Shown here: in pieces, positions 7,503 to 16,264 of the stretch
How positions within the stretch are numbered: the stretch's first letter is position 1
Layout of the letters: every line of letters begins with the position of its first letter
From: Brevibacterium linens ATCC 9172
GTDB taxonomy: Bacteria > Actinomycetota > Actinomycetes > Actinomycetales > Brevibacteriaceae
Direction: 5' to 3'
NCBI RefSeq assembly: GCF_900169165.1
Contig: NZ_FXYY01000003.1
Coordinates: 62,001-126,000, forward strand
Length of the DNA: 64,000 nucleotides
The notes under the pieces: generated by a model
What the model saw: only the letters and a program-made list of their open reading frames with translations
Told to the model about the DNA's origin: nothing
Database searches by the model: none
Program-made: the position numbers and the translations under genes

Positions 7503-8707
7503 GGCTGCCGACCGACCGACATGCGTTTGAGCAGTTCCCGGGCCGCAATCCTTCCCGCTCGGGTGGCTCCGACCGTAGAACTGGCCGATCCGTAGCCGAC
7601 GAGGAACAGCCGTGGATCGTCTTTCACCGCGACCTCGGTGTCCATGGAGATCCCGCCATCCGGTGTGCGAAGGCGCAGCGGCGCAAGGTGTTTGAGCGCC
7701 GCCCGGAACCCTGTATTCCAGAAGATCACGTCGACCTCTTCGTCTCGTGGTTCGTCGAAGGGAGCCCATGACTCGGGAATTGCCAGATGGTCGCTGGCTG
7801 AAGGGCCGAGACCCTCCGCCGAGGTCGGCAGCTCGGAGCCGCCGATTCCGGGGAAGTGGACACCGTGCGGAAAGATGCGGTCGAACATGCCGCGAGAGAC
7901 CAGAATTCCCGTGTCGATTCCGTCTCGGAATTCGCTGCGGATCGGCAGCCCGGTGGTTCGGACGACGCTGGCAGGGGCCATACCGGACAGTGTTCGTTCC
8001 CGGACGGCTCGTTCGACTTCTAGGCCCCACTGGCCGTCGAATTCTCTGGATGTGAAGTTCGGGGGACGTCGCGTGGCCCAGAGAGTGTCGGTCACCTCGG
8101 CGAGTTCGAGGAGAAACTGGGTGGCGGAGATTCCGCCGCCGACGACGAGTGTGCGCAGTCCCCGGAAGTCTTCGACATTACGGAAGTTCACGGTATGCAG
8201 CTGGTGGCCCTCGAACTCGGCGATGCCGGGGACGAAGGGGACATAGGGGTGGGTCCAGGTGCCGGTCGCGTTGATGAGAAAGTCGGCGGAGAGCGTCACC
8301 TGTCCGCCGTCGACGGCGGCGGTGATCATGAACCGTCCATGACCTGGCGCTTCGGATCGAACTGTTTCCACTTCAGCTGGGCGGATGACGCAGAGCTCGA
8401 GCTCGCGTTCGAACCGGGAATAGTAGTCGGAGACGATCTTCGAGGCGGGTACGTTCGGATCAGGACAGCCGAGCGGGAATCCGGGAAGGTCGGAGATGTG
8501 GTTGGTGGTGCCCAAGGTCAGGGAGTCCCACCGTTCGCGCCAGGCACCACCAGGGCCGTCTCCGGCATCGAGGATGATGAAATCCTTGCCCGGTGCGAGG
8601 CCGTCGCGCCAGAGGTAATGTGCTGCGGACAGTCCGGCTTGGCCCGCACCGATGATGACGATCGGCCAATGAGAATCGATCAGGAGCTCGTTGATTCGGC
8701 ACACCAT
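7472..8707 (-). CDS. FAD-dependent monooxygenase / NAD(P)-binding oxidoreductase
   Basis: This 411-residue protein belongs to the flavin-containing monooxygenase-like group (CzcO/TrkA-related oxidoreductases). The FAD Rossmann motif GAGQAG is at residues 20-25. A second nucleotide-binding motif, LVVGGGISATQ, follows the INATGTWTHPYVP segment near the middle. The C-terminal part has the VGYGSASSTVGATRAGR segment that closes the FAD site. The substrate is unknown; members act on amines, sulfides, ketones or siderophore precursors. The chosen ATG has no obvious Shine-Dalgarno sequence, and the second codon, GTG, is another possible start. It is transcribed alone, convergent with the lipoprotein gene. 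Confidence 0.85.
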   Translation of the reverse strand: MVCRINELLIDSHWPIVIIGAGQAGLSAAHYLWRDGLAPGKDFIILDAGDGPGGAWRERWDSLTLGTTNHISDLPGFPLGCPDPNVPASKIVSDYYSRFERELELCVIRPAEVETVRSEAPGHGRFMITAAVDGGQVTLSADFLINATGTWTHPYVPFVPGIAEFEGHQLHTVNFRNVEDFRGLRTLVVGGGISATQFLLELAEVTDTLWATRRPPNFTSREFDGQWGLEVERAVRERTLSGMAPASVVRTTGLPIRSEFRDGIDTGILVSRGMFDRIFPHGVHFPGIGGSELPTSAEGLGPSASDHLAIPESWAPFDEPRDEEVDVIFWNTGFRAALKHLAPLRLRTPDGGISMDTEVAVKDDPRLFLVGYGSASSTVGATRAGRIAARELLKRMSVGRQPQRRSGALST

Positions 8708-8795
8708 GAGGCCATTGTTTCAGGTTGCTGTCGTCAAGGCCCTACTGCCCTCACGAATGCGATGTTCTGATCAATTCCGGCCGATGACTACCGCA

Positions 8796-9668
8796 TCATC
8801 GAGCAGATCGGGCGCAGTCTGGCCCGCGGGGATTGGAATAGCAGTCTTCGTCGACGAGGTAGCGGTGATAGCGGTAGACCTCGATGCCGATGTCGTTGCT
8901 GGCGACGTGAGCGAATCCGTCGATAGGAAGCCAGGGGCCGCCGTCGACGGAGAATTCTCCGCTGAATGTCGCAGTCATCGACGCCGACACTGTGCCCGAC
9001 TCTTGATATTCGTGTCCGATCTGTGGGGCGCCGCCAGGCAGCGGCTTCGCACCCTTCGAGGTGGTTGTCGTGCCCGATCCGTCTCCGAAGTCCCAGTTGA
9101 AACGCTCTGGGGTGACTTTGACTTTGACGGCATAGGTCAGCAGCGTCATGTCGATATAGCTGACATCGGTGTCCGTCCAGAAGGCAGCCGGTTTGCCGAC
9201 GACGGCCCAATCCTTGGGCCAGGCATAGATTGTAGGTGCCGGAATGTCGAAGTTCTGAAACTGCGATTCGGGGATGTGAGTCGGGGGATCGGGTCGAGCC
9301 GGTGCACCTCCGCCACCGCCTCCACCACCGGGGCCGGGCTCACTCACACACAGATAACCGACTTCTTCCGTCGGACAGTCAGGCAGTCCACCACCGCCGC
9401 CTCCGGAACCACCACCGCCGGAGCCTCCACCAGAGCCGCCACCTCCGGAGCCTCGGCCACCCCCAGAGCCACCTCCGCCCGGAGGCGGTTGGGGTGGAGG
9501 GGGCTCTACTACTGTGCATTTCTTTAGGCTCAGCGCACTGCACCCTGGTCCTGACTGGACGTTGGCTGGTGGCCCAAAACCGCCAATTAGGGCCAAACAG
9601 AGAAGCGAAGTGATGAAGCCTATTTGCCGCAAGGCGTACTCCACAAACTTTGAGACTCTATTTTCCAA
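8796..9668 (-). CDS. Secreted or membrane Gly/Pro-rich protein with a PKD-like domain
   Basis: The 290-residue protein has an N-terminal hydrophobic segment at about residues 12-32, a proline run at 56-63, a Gly/Ser-rich stretch at 64-94 and a second glycine run at 113-121. A beta-sandwich PKD-like domain follows, marked by WDFGDG at 192-197 and the GHEYQESGTVSASMTATF strand. Two cysteine pairs flank the glycine regions, and another pair lies near the C-terminus. PKD domains mediate protein or carbohydrate contacts outside the cell. Its start lies inside the upstream lipoprotein gene (49-base overlap), so the two are probably translationally coupled. Base composition is locally more skewed than in neighbouring genes. 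Confidence 0.75.
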   Translation of the reverse strand: MENRVSKFVEYALRQIGFITSLLCLALIGGFGPPANVQSGPGCSALSLKKCTVVEPPPPQPPPGGGGSGGGRGSGGGGSGGGSGGGGSGGGGGGLPDCPTEEVGYLCVSEPGPGGGGGGGGAPARPDPPTHIPESQFQNFDIPAPTIYAWPKDWAVVGKPAAFWTDTDVSYIDMTLLTYAVKVKVTPERFNWDFGDGSGTTTTSKGAKPLPGGAPQIGHEYQESGTVSASMTATFSGEFSVDGGPWLPIDGFAHVASNDIGIEVYRYHRYLVDEDCYSNPRGPDCARSAR

Positions 9669-10249
9669 TCGCTGCTATCAAGTTGAGCAAGAAACCTAAC
9701 ACGGAGCGGTTCGGGGTCGCGTTCTGGTAGCGGTTCGCCAAGGCTAACCTCGGCAAACGTGGAATTGTCAACACAGGTGAGAACAGTTACTTCGTCTGTT
9801 TCTGAACCTATGTCTTGTATTACTCGATCTTCAATGCGGAACTCGCCAGCCATGTACTTTCGGCTCTTCTTGAGTTCTTTCGAGTCCTGTTTGAGGGTCT
9901 CGAGCGCTTCGCCTTTTGCGGAAGCATCAATATTCTGAGTATTTTGGCCACCGCTTGAAAATGCTTCGTTCAAAGTCGCCACATATTTGTCCAACGCCAC
10001 CAACGCGCCCTCTACGGCCTTCTTCTCCTCTTTGTCGAGGTCAAGGCCGGTTTCGTAATCGGGGATGGCCACCTCGGCGGGGTCATCAGTCGACGATGCG
10101 TCCGGATGCTGAGCGGGCAGAGTCGACGTCGGTGCGGCTACCGGGGAATTATCGGCGCAGCCGACGACCGAGACCAAACTCAGCGCGCAGAATACGGCAA
10201 CGAATACTTGGGCGGGTCGACGGTACGGTCGGGACGATCCAGTTCTCAT
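9620..10249 (-). CDS. Lipoprotein, DUF6318-like, partner of the PKD protein
   Basis: This is a 209-residue predicted lipoprotein with Cys31 in the lipobox VVGC. A Pro/Ser/Thr-rich spacer leads to a domain with EEKKAVEGALVALDKYVATL and later QDIGSETDEVTVLTCVD. The layout resembles actinobacterial DUF6318 lipoproteins, which have a helical first part and a strand-rich second part, somewhat like an NTF2 fold. The family match is from memory. The gene ends 49 bases inside the PKD gene, so the two form one transcript. The function is unknown; a paired surface complex is plausible. Confidence 0.65.
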   Translation of the reverse strand: MRTGSSRPYRRPAQVFVAVFCALSLVSVVGCADNSPVAAPTSTLPAQHPDASSTDDPAEVAIPDYETGLDLDKEEKKAVEGALVALDKYVATLNEAFSSGGQNTQNIDASAKGEALETLKQDSKELKKSRKYMAGEFRIEDRVIQDIGSETDEVTVLTCVDNSTFAEVSLGEPLPERDPEPLRVRFLAQLDSSDWKIESQSLWSTPCGK

Positions 10250-10408
10250 TCCACGCCTCTGTGGTCTGCAACTGCGGCGCGACCACGGCGGCCGACACCC
10301 GGATTCCCTACATTATTCGACAGGAGCGCTTTTTAGAACAGGCGAAGTCGAATCTGTGGATAACTCACGTCCGAGTGCGTGGATGCACCGATCTGTCTGC
10401 GACGATCC

Positions 10409-10996
10409 CTACTTCTTCGCAGCTTTTGCCGCCTTGGCCGCAGCCTTCTGCTGCTTCTTGAAGGCACGCACCTCTTGCAGAGTGACCTCGTCGACGACAT
10501 CGGCGATCGAACGGCGGGCGTCTGCGTCTCCGTAGTCACCTGCGGCCTCCTGCCAGCCCTCCGCCTGAAGTTCGAACTGCTTGCCGAGCAGGGCCAGGAA
10601 GATCTTGGCCTTCTGTTCACCGTAGCCGGGAAGCTTCTTCAGACGTTTGAGGACCTCAGCACCGCTGGGGTCACCCTCAGTCCAGATCGCCTCGGGATTC
10701 CCGTCGTAGTCGTCGATGATGGCTGCCGCGAGCTTCTGCACGCGTCCGGCCATCGACTTCGGGAATCGGTGCACCGCGGGAGTCCGCGCGAAGATGTCGA
10801 GGAAATCATCCGGATTCATCGCTGCGATCTCGTCGATGTCGAGCTTGCCCAGTCGGTCAGCGAGCTTGGCCGGACCCGCGAAGGCACTCTCCATGGTCAC
10901 CTGCTGATCAAGCAGCATTCCGACGAGCAGGGCGAAGCGGTCTTCGGCCAACAGCGCATCGGCCTTCGGGTCTCCGGACAGGAACAGTGAAGTCAT
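10409..10996 (-). CDS. HhH-GPD-type base-excision DNA repair protein
   Basis: This 195-residue protein resembles the short actinobacterial HhH-GPD family of DNA glycosylases. The helical N-terminus has FALLVGMLLDQQVTMESAF. The helix-hairpin-helix is LKKLPGYGEQKAKIFLALL, followed by the GWQEAAGDYGD segment where the catalytic Asp is expected. No iron-sulfur cluster cysteines follow. The C-terminus is a Lys/Ala-rich tail. Members remove damaged bases from DNA, though the lesion is not known for this subgroup. It is divergent from the YchJ-like gene, with 44 bases between the start codons. Confidence 0.85.
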   Translation of the reverse strand: MTSLFLSGDPKADALLAEDRFALLVGMLLDQQVTMESAFAGPAKLADRLGKLDIDEIAAMNPDDFLDIFARTPAVHRFPKSMAGRVQKLAAAIIDDYDGNPEAIWTEGDPSGAEVLKRLKKLPGYGEQKAKIFLALLGKQFELQAEGWQEAAGDYGDADARRSIADVVDEVTLQEVRAFKKQQKAAAKAAKAAKK

Positions 10997-11040
10997 GTCC
11001 CCATCTTCGCACGCCTGCCCCCGCCCGATATCATCGACAG

Positions 11041-11424
11041 ATGATCTGCCCCTGCTCCGGAATGCCTCCGGGTACCGACTACGACGATTGCTGCCGCCCG
11101 GCCCTCGACGGTGAAACCTGGCCCACCACCGCTGAAGCGCTCATGCGCTCCCGCTACACTGCGTTCGTCCGCGGCAACGAAGACCACCTCTTCCGCACCT
11201 GGCACGCCAAGACCCGACCCGGCGATGTCGGCGTCGATGACGCCACCACATGGCTCGGCCTCGAAATCGTGTCCACCGCGGGCGGGGGAGTCGACGATGC
11301 CACCGGCACTGTGCACTTCCGCGCGCGATTCCGGGACCACCTCGGCGATCATGTCCTCGAAGAGAACTCCTCCTTCGTCCGCAGAGCCGGCCGGTGGATG
11401 TACCTCGAAGCCCTCGAGACCTGA
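11041..11424 (+). CDS. YchJ-family (UPF0225) SEC-C-type protein
   Basis: The 127-residue product carries the N-terminal metal-binding motif MICPCSG with DDCC (Cys3, Cys5, Cys17, Cys18), followed by the EALMRSRYTAFVRGNEDHL helix and the strand-rich WLGLEIVS to WMYLEALE core. This is the YchJ/NTF2-like layout. The initiating ATG is directly before the first Cys motif. There is no Shine-Dalgarno sequence, and TATCAT at 11029-11034 ends six bases before the ATG, so it is leaderless. The biochemical role is not established in the family. Confidence 0.85.
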   Translation: MICPCSGMPPGTDYDDCCRPALDGETWPTTAEALMRSRYTAFVRGNEDHLFRTWHAKTRPGDVGVDDATTWLGLEIVSTAGGGVDDATGTVHFRARFRDHLGDHVLEENSSFVRRAGRWMYLEALET

Positions 11425-11617
11425 CCCGACTACTTCGAGAATCGACGATGGCTGTGCCTATACTGGTATCCGGCGCATCCAACGCCCAGCCGAGGTCGTG
11501 TTCCCAGCACACCGACTGCATGGCGAAGGGGAGAGAATCCTCGGACGAAACCGGCACGGTGATTTCCTGACCAGGTTTCGTGCTGGGGGAGACTTGGTCG
11601 CCAAAGGAAGCGACACC

Positions 11618-12109
11618 ATGACCAAGGACAAGGATTTCAAGAATCTCGTTCGCACACGGATGACCGAAACCGGTGAGAACTTCACCACGGCCCGCACCGC
11701 GCTGATCGCCGCGAAACAGAACGCCAACCGCAGTGCAGTGCCCGGGTCCACTACCGGTCGCGGAGCCACCATCGACCCGGAGATCGCACGGTTTCGGGCG
11801 AAGACACTGAGAACATTCATGCCCGACGGGCGCCTCGTCGCCATTCCGACGAAACGCCGCGCCCTCGTACTCGTCCTCATCGAGGTGCTCGCCGCCCTTG
11901 AACCGGATCGGGTCTACAGCGAGAAACAGCTGGGCGCCATCCTCAGTGATTTCCACCCGGACTTCGCCCTGCTGCGGCGTGAACTCATCGACTACCGCCT
12001 GCTCGAACGCAATGCCCACACCGGCGAATACTGGGTCAACCCGAACCCGCCGACCCATACCGGATCGCAGGCGCAGGAGATGGCCGGACTCGAGGTATTT
12101 CTGCGCTGA
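11618..12109 (+). CDS. DUF2087 domain protein
   Basis: This is a 163-residue protein. Residues 1-30 hold KDFKNLVRTRMTETGENFT, a motif shared by many small actinobacterial proteins. From about residue 65 the DUF2087 domain follows, with GRLVAIPTKRRALVLVLIEV, a YSEKQLGAIL helix, HPDFALLRREL and a LLERNAHTGEYW wing. The domain looks like a winged helix, so a DNA-binding or regulatory role is likely but unproven. The start has AAAGGAAG at 11603-11610 with good spacing. The gene lies between the YchJ-like gene and the phosphoribosyltransferase with no clear operon link. Confidence 0.82.
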   Translation: MTKDKDFKNLVRTRMTETGENFTTARTALIAAKQNANRSAVPGSTTGRGATIDPEIARFRAKTLRTFMPDGRLVAIPTKRRALVLVLIEVLAALEPDRVYSEKQLGAILSDFHPDFALLRRELIDYRLLERNAHTGEYWVNPNPPTHTGSQAQEMAGLEVFLR

Positions 12110-12168
12110 ACCGGCGACGGCGTATCCTTGAAGTTCGAAACACACACGGGCAGACACGAGGAGCATCC

Positions 12169-12672
12169 ATGGCCTACCACGCCGATTCGACCGATCTCGA
12201 CGAAAAAGAGATTCTCAGCTGGGACATGTTCGGCCGGTCGGCGCGGGAAATGGCACAGACCATCGCGGATTCCGACTACGATCCCGAGATCGTCATCGCC
12301 GTGGCCCGCGGTGGACTGCTGCCTGCCGGAGCACTGGCCTACGCCCTCGGGCTCAAGCTCTCCGACGCCATCAACGTCGAGTTCTACACCGACGTCCACG
12401 AGACCCTGCCGGATCCGATCCTGCTCGCCCCGATGCTCGACATCGAAGCGATCAAGGGCAAGAAGCTGCTCGTCGTCGACGACGTCGCCGACTCCGGACG
12501 CACCCTGGCCCTCGTCCTCGAGCTGCTGCGCAAACACGGCGCGGAAGCCCAGTCGGCCGTCATCTACGCGAAGTCCGCGTCGATCATCGACCCGGACTTC
12601 GTGTGGAAGCGCACCGATCAGTGGATCGTCTTCCCCTGGTCGGCCGAGCCGCCGGTCGAGCCCAGCAAGTAA
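12169..12672 (+). CDS. Purine-type phosphoribosyltransferase
   Basis: The 167-residue protein belongs to the type I phosphoribosyltransferases and should join a purine base to PRPP in salvage. The PRPP loop is VVDDVADSGRT at 102-112, and an ARGGLLPAG loop lies at 46-54. A C-terminal DQWIVFPW segment fits Gpt/xanthine-type hoods, so xanthine or hypoxanthine is the likelier base, but this is not certain. AGGAG precedes the ATG. The carboxylesterase gene begins nine bases after the stop, so the two probably share a transcript. Confidence 0.85.
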   Translation: MAYHADSTDLDEKEILSWDMFGRSAREMAQTIADSDYDPEIVIAVARGGLLPAGALAYALGLKLSDAINVEFYTDVHETLPDPILLAPMLDIEAIKGKKLLVVDDVADSGRTLALVLELLRKHGAEAQSAVIYAKSASIIDPDFVWKRTDQWIVFPWSAEPPVEPSK

Positions 12673-12681
12673 GCCGACCGA

Positions 12682-13983
12682 ATGGAGGAGACACGGGACA
12701 TCGCCGCCCCGTGCGGACGTGTGCGTGCCCACGTCTTCGACGATGTGATCCGCGCACGGGGCATCCGCTATGCCCGGGCAGGCCGTTTCCTCCCTCCCGT
12801 CGATGAACCTCCGGTGGACGTCATCGACGGCGGTCAGCCCGGCCCGGCGAGCCCGCAGCTGCGCCGCGACCCGAATGCCGGAATGACCTTCGATCAACTC
12901 GGGGGGCTTCCCATCAGCGAAGACTGCCTGCGCGTGAGCGTGACTATGCCGAAGGACACCACCACCGAGGCGGGGCTGCCCGTCCTCGTCTGGATCCACG
13001 GCGGAGCCTACGTCGCCGGCGCCGGCGACGCGGAGATCTACAATCCGCACGCCCTGGCCGCCGAGCAGAACATCATCGTCGTCTCCGTGACCTACCGCCT
13101 CGGAGTCCTCGGATACCTCGGAACCGGGCGAGACGAACACCTCAACCTCGGTGTGCTCGATCAGATCTCCGCACTGCGCTGGGTGCAGAGGAACATCTCC
13201 GCCTTCGGAGGCAACCCGGACAATGTCACGGTCGCCGGACAGAGTGCCGGAGCAGACGCCTGCGCGCACCTCATGATCGCCGACGGGACCGCAGGACTCT
13301 TCCGACGGGTGCTCATGGCCTCAGCTCCCTTGGGACTGGCCGGCGGCACGGACGCAATGAACTGGGCGATGGGGAAAGTCGCCCAGAAGATCGACCCGGC
13401 AGCCGGCATCGATGACATTCTCCAAGCGCAGGAGGAAGTGCACAAAGCCGCCCTCGTCGGAGGCCTGCACGCCGGAATGTGCTTCGGCGTCCGCTACGGT
13501 CAGTACCCTTTGCCATCACGCTCGAACGCAGCCGAAGCCTGGGCTGCAGTCGCCCCGAAATTCGACGTCCTCATGACCCGCACGGAACGCGAGATGGCCT
13601 TCTTCGCCGGCTTCGTTCCCGCTCTGCGTCGCCTCCACGACCGCACACTGACCTCCCCGATGCTCGAATCCCTCATCTCCGGCATCACCTCGGCGGTCTA
13701 TACCCGGGCCGGACGCGAATTCTACGACCGTCACCGGATGTCCGGCGGTCAGGGCGCCCGCCTGCTCATCGTCTCCCGCGGAGACGGCAGCTTCTTCGAC
13801 GCCGCCCACTCCGGAGACCTCCCGCTGATCTTCCCCGGCGAGATCTGGCACGACTCCTTCCTCGACTACGGAAAGACCACCGATGTCGCCGGTCCCGAGC
13901 TGCGCCGGATCTGGGGAGAGTTCGCCACCTCGGGCAGCCTGCCGCGCGTGCGGGTGCCCGGCCTCATCGACATCATGGGCTGA
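12682..13983 (+). CDS. Type-B carboxylesterase
   Basis: A 433-residue alpha/beta hydrolase of the carboxylesterase/lipase family, acting on carboxylic esters. The oxyanion-hole motif is WIHGGAY (about 104-110), the nucleophile is Ser188 in AGQSAGAD, and the catalytic His is His376 in AAHSGDLPLIF. SEDCLRVSV near residue 80 is the second family signature. It is shorter than the usual 480-520 residues and has no signal peptide, so it should be cytosolic. It lies nine bases after the phosphoribosyltransferase stop. The substrate is unknown. Confidence 0.9.
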   Translation: MEETRDIAAPCGRVRAHVFDDVIRARGIRYARAGRFLPPVDEPPVDVIDGGQPGPASPQLRRDPNAGMTFDQLGGLPISEDCLRVSVTMPKDTTTEAGLPVLVWIHGGAYVAGAGDAEIYNPHALAAEQNIIVVSVTYRLGVLGYLGTGRDEHLNLGVLDQISALRWVQRNISAFGGNPDNVTVAGQSAGADACAHLMIADGTAGLFRRVLMASAPLGLAGGTDAMNWAMGKVAQKIDPAAGIDDILQAQEEVHKAALVGGLHAGMCFGVRYGQYPLPSRSNAAEAWAAVAPKFDVLMTRTEREMAFFAGFVPALRRLHDRTLTSPMLESLISGITSAVYTRAGREFYDRHRMSGGQGARLLIVSRGDGSFFDAAHSGDLPLIFPGEIWHDSFLDYGKTTDVAGPELRRIWGEFATSGSLPRVRVPGLIDIMG

Positions 13984-14072
13984 ACGATTCAACTGCACGA
14001 TCACCGTCCTGCGTCCCCGGTCTGTCGTCTTTTCACAACTGTCGTGTCACCGGCGTGCACTACCGTTGGATC

Positions 14073-15179
14073 ATGGACGCACATCAGATCTCGGCAGCCC
14101 GTCTGATCTCACAGGGACTCGTCGGTCCTCCGCCCTCATCCCCAGGAACCGGCCTCTCACCTGCCGGAGCCGTCGTGGAACATCTCGGCTGCGTCCAAGC
14201 GCAAGCCCTCGGCGGAGCGCTGGTCTCCGTCGCACTACGGCTGGGGCCCGACCTCACCGCGGGCGTCGCCGCCGTCCGAACCGCCATCGATTCCGGAGAG
14301 ATCGTGCGGTCGTGGACTCAACGCGGCACCATCCACCTGACCACGGCCAAGGACATCGGCTGGATCCTCGGCCTCACCGGGGCGCGGACCATGAAATCCA
14401 CGGCCAAGCGGCGTGAGCACTTCGGCATCACCGACGCCATGCTCGACACTGCAGCCGAACTCGCCACAGCAGCCATCCGGGAACGGGGACCGCTGACGCG
14501 CGACGAGCTGCTCGACGCATTCGCTCCCATCGGCGCCGGAGACGAATACGGCCACGCCCGGTACCTCATCACCTCCCTGGCGCTGCAGAACATCATCGTC
14601 CAAGCCCCCATGATCGAGGGCAAGGACGACATGAAATACGTGCTCACAGCCGATTGGGTGCCCACACCTGCGAAGTTGGACGCCGACGCGGCCGACCACG
14701 AATGGATGAGACGCTTCGTGACCAGCCACGGACCGGTCACGGTCGACGACGCGGCACGCTGGACGGGACTGCCGAAGACGAGGATGAGAAAGGCCATTCA
14801 GGCCGGAGTCGATGCCGGCGAGATTGTGAGCTCCGATATCGACGGCACCGCCTACGTGCACGCACCGGATCTGGAGGGCCGGCTGGCCGAATGGGAGGCT
14901 GCGGCGCAGGAGACCATGTTGCTGCCGGGATTCGACGAGATCATCCTCGGCTACAAGGATCGCAGCGCCACGCTCGACCCGGTCCACGAAAAACTCGTTG
15001 TGCCCGGCGGCAACGGAATGTTCAAGAACACAGTTCTGACCGGCACGCGTGCGCGCGCCACGTGGAAGCGATCACCTCGCAAGACCGGTCCGCGAGTCCT
15101 TGTCGACACATTCCCAGGGGAGAGAGTCGACCTGGAGGCCGTCGAATCGGTGAGCGCAACCCACTCGGCCTTCGTCTGA
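14073..15179 (+). CDS. HTH_42 winged-helix protein, AlkZ-like DNA glycosylase
   Basis: This 368-residue protein has the tandem winged-helix architecture of the HTH_42 family. Characterised members of that family, Streptomyces AlkZ and E. coli YcaQ, are glycosylases that unhook interstrand crosslinks and remove bulky alkyl bases. The catalytic motif is Q-x-Q in AlkZ and Q-x-D in YcaQ. Here residues 42-44 are QAQ in LGCVQAQALGG, so it falls on the AlkZ side. Other markers are SWTQRGTIHL and LPGFDEIILGYKDR. There is no ribosome-binding site; TACCGT at 14061-14066 ends six bases upstream of the ATG. Some HTH_42 proteins have no proven activity. Confidence 0.85.
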   Translation: MDAHQISAARLISQGLVGPPPSSPGTGLSPAGAVVEHLGCVQAQALGGALVSVALRLGPDLTAGVAAVRTAIDSGEIVRSWTQRGTIHLTTAKDIGWILGLTGARTMKSTAKRREHFGITDAMLDTAAELATAAIRERGPLTRDELLDAFAPIGAGDEYGHARYLITSLALQNIIVQAPMIEGKDDMKYVLTADWVPTPAKLDADAADHEWMRRFVTSHGPVTVDDAARWTGLPKTRMRKAIQAGVDAGEIVSSDIDGTAYVHAPDLEGRLAEWEAAAQETMLLPGFDEIILGYKDRSATLDPVHEKLVVPGGNGMFKNTVLTGTRARATWKRSPRKTGPRVLVDTFPGERVDLEAVESVSATHSAFV

Positions 15180-15199
15180 GAACGCAATCACGACCGACG

Positions 15200-16264
15200 A
15201 TGGACGAACTCAACACGACGCGCACACCGTTGGCCGGCCGGGTGGCCGCGGCTGACCGACCGGGATCGACGCCGCAGAACATCGCCGTCGGAATCATCCT
15301 CAACCCCAAACACCCGGCGACCCTGCGGGCGTATGCCGAACTGGTGCCGGAACTGCGCAACGCCGGCGCGCACTACCGAAGCATGACGACCACTGTCGAA
15401 CGCTCCGGTCGGTGGCAGGCCGAACAGCTCATCTCGTGGGGAGCCGACACCGTCATCATCCTCGGTGGGGACGGCACCATCCGAGCGACAGCGCCGGTGC
15501 TCGCCGAGGCGGACATCCTGACGTTCCTCGTCCCGACCGGGACCGCGAACGTGCTCAGCCGCCATATCGGCCTCCGATCCTGCCGGCACGCGATCGAGCA
15601 TTGCGTGAGCACGATCGCGTCGTTCATCCGTGACGGCGCTCCGCCGAACCTCCGGAACGTTCCGATCAATACTGCGGAGTTCCGGACGGCCGACGGCGCT
15701 CGACATGGAACCGTCTTCATCAGCCTTGCAGGAATCGGGGGAGATGCCCGGGCCGTCGCCCACCACCATGCCTCACTCGGGCTGCTCGGATACGCCTGGG
15801 GAGCCGCGCGGGCCCTCTTCGCCGCAGATTTCACCGCGAGCGCGGGAGACAACGCATGCATGAGGGATACCGCGAGCACGTGGGACAACACAAACACAGG
15901 GGAGGGAACCGCATCGAGACCGGTTTGGTCGGTGATGGCGTCGAAGGTCGCTCGTCCTGCAGGACCCATCGCCGTGTTCCCCGAAGCTCACGTCGATGCT
16001 CAGACCTTCTCCATGCTCACCGTCGGTCCGTTCCCGCACTCACCCATGGCGCGGTGCCGAGCCTGGGCAGGAATCGCCGCGGCATGCCTGCAGGGCAGAC
16101 CGGACACCCACCCGCTCATGAACTATCGCCGCACGACCGAGACGACGGTCACCGTCGAGTCACCGGTACCGGCACAACTCGACGGAGACCTCATCGGCGA
16201 CTGCCTGGAACTGCGGGTGAGCGCCGGTGAGAAGACACTGCGGGTATCAGCGCCGGCGTCGTGA
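15200..16264 (+). CDS. Diacylglycerol/sphingosine kinase-like lipid kinase
   Basis: The 354-residue protein has the DAGK catalytic fold. The nucleotide loop GGDGT is at residues 89-93, followed by VPTGTANVLSRHIG, then the SLAGIGGDARAVAHH segment and a C-terminal beta domain with AQLDGDLIGD. Such kinases phosphorylate diacylglycerol or a related lipid and feed phosphatidate back to phospholipid synthesis. The gene starts 20 bases after the AlkZ-like stop in the same direction. An insert around residues 215-240, rich in Asn, Thr and Asp, is unusual. Its 3' end overlaps the HerA remnant by 18 bases. Confidence 0.88.
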   Translation: MDELNTTRTPLAGRVAAADRPGSTPQNIAVGIILNPKHPATLRAYAELVPELRNAGAHYRSMTTTVERSGRWQAEQLISWGADTVIILGGDGTIRATAPVLAEADILTFLVPTGTANVLSRHIGLRSCRHAIEHCVSTIASFIRDGAPPNLRNVPINTAEFRTADGARHGTVFISLAGIGGDARAVAHHHASLGLLGYAWGAARALFAADFTASAGDNACMRDTASTWDNTNTGEGTASRPVWSVMASKVARPAGPIAVFPEAHVDAQTFSMLTVGPFPHSPMARCRAWAGIAAACLQGRPDTHPLMNYRRTTETTVTVESPVPAQLDGDLIGDCLELRVSAGEKTLRVSAPAS

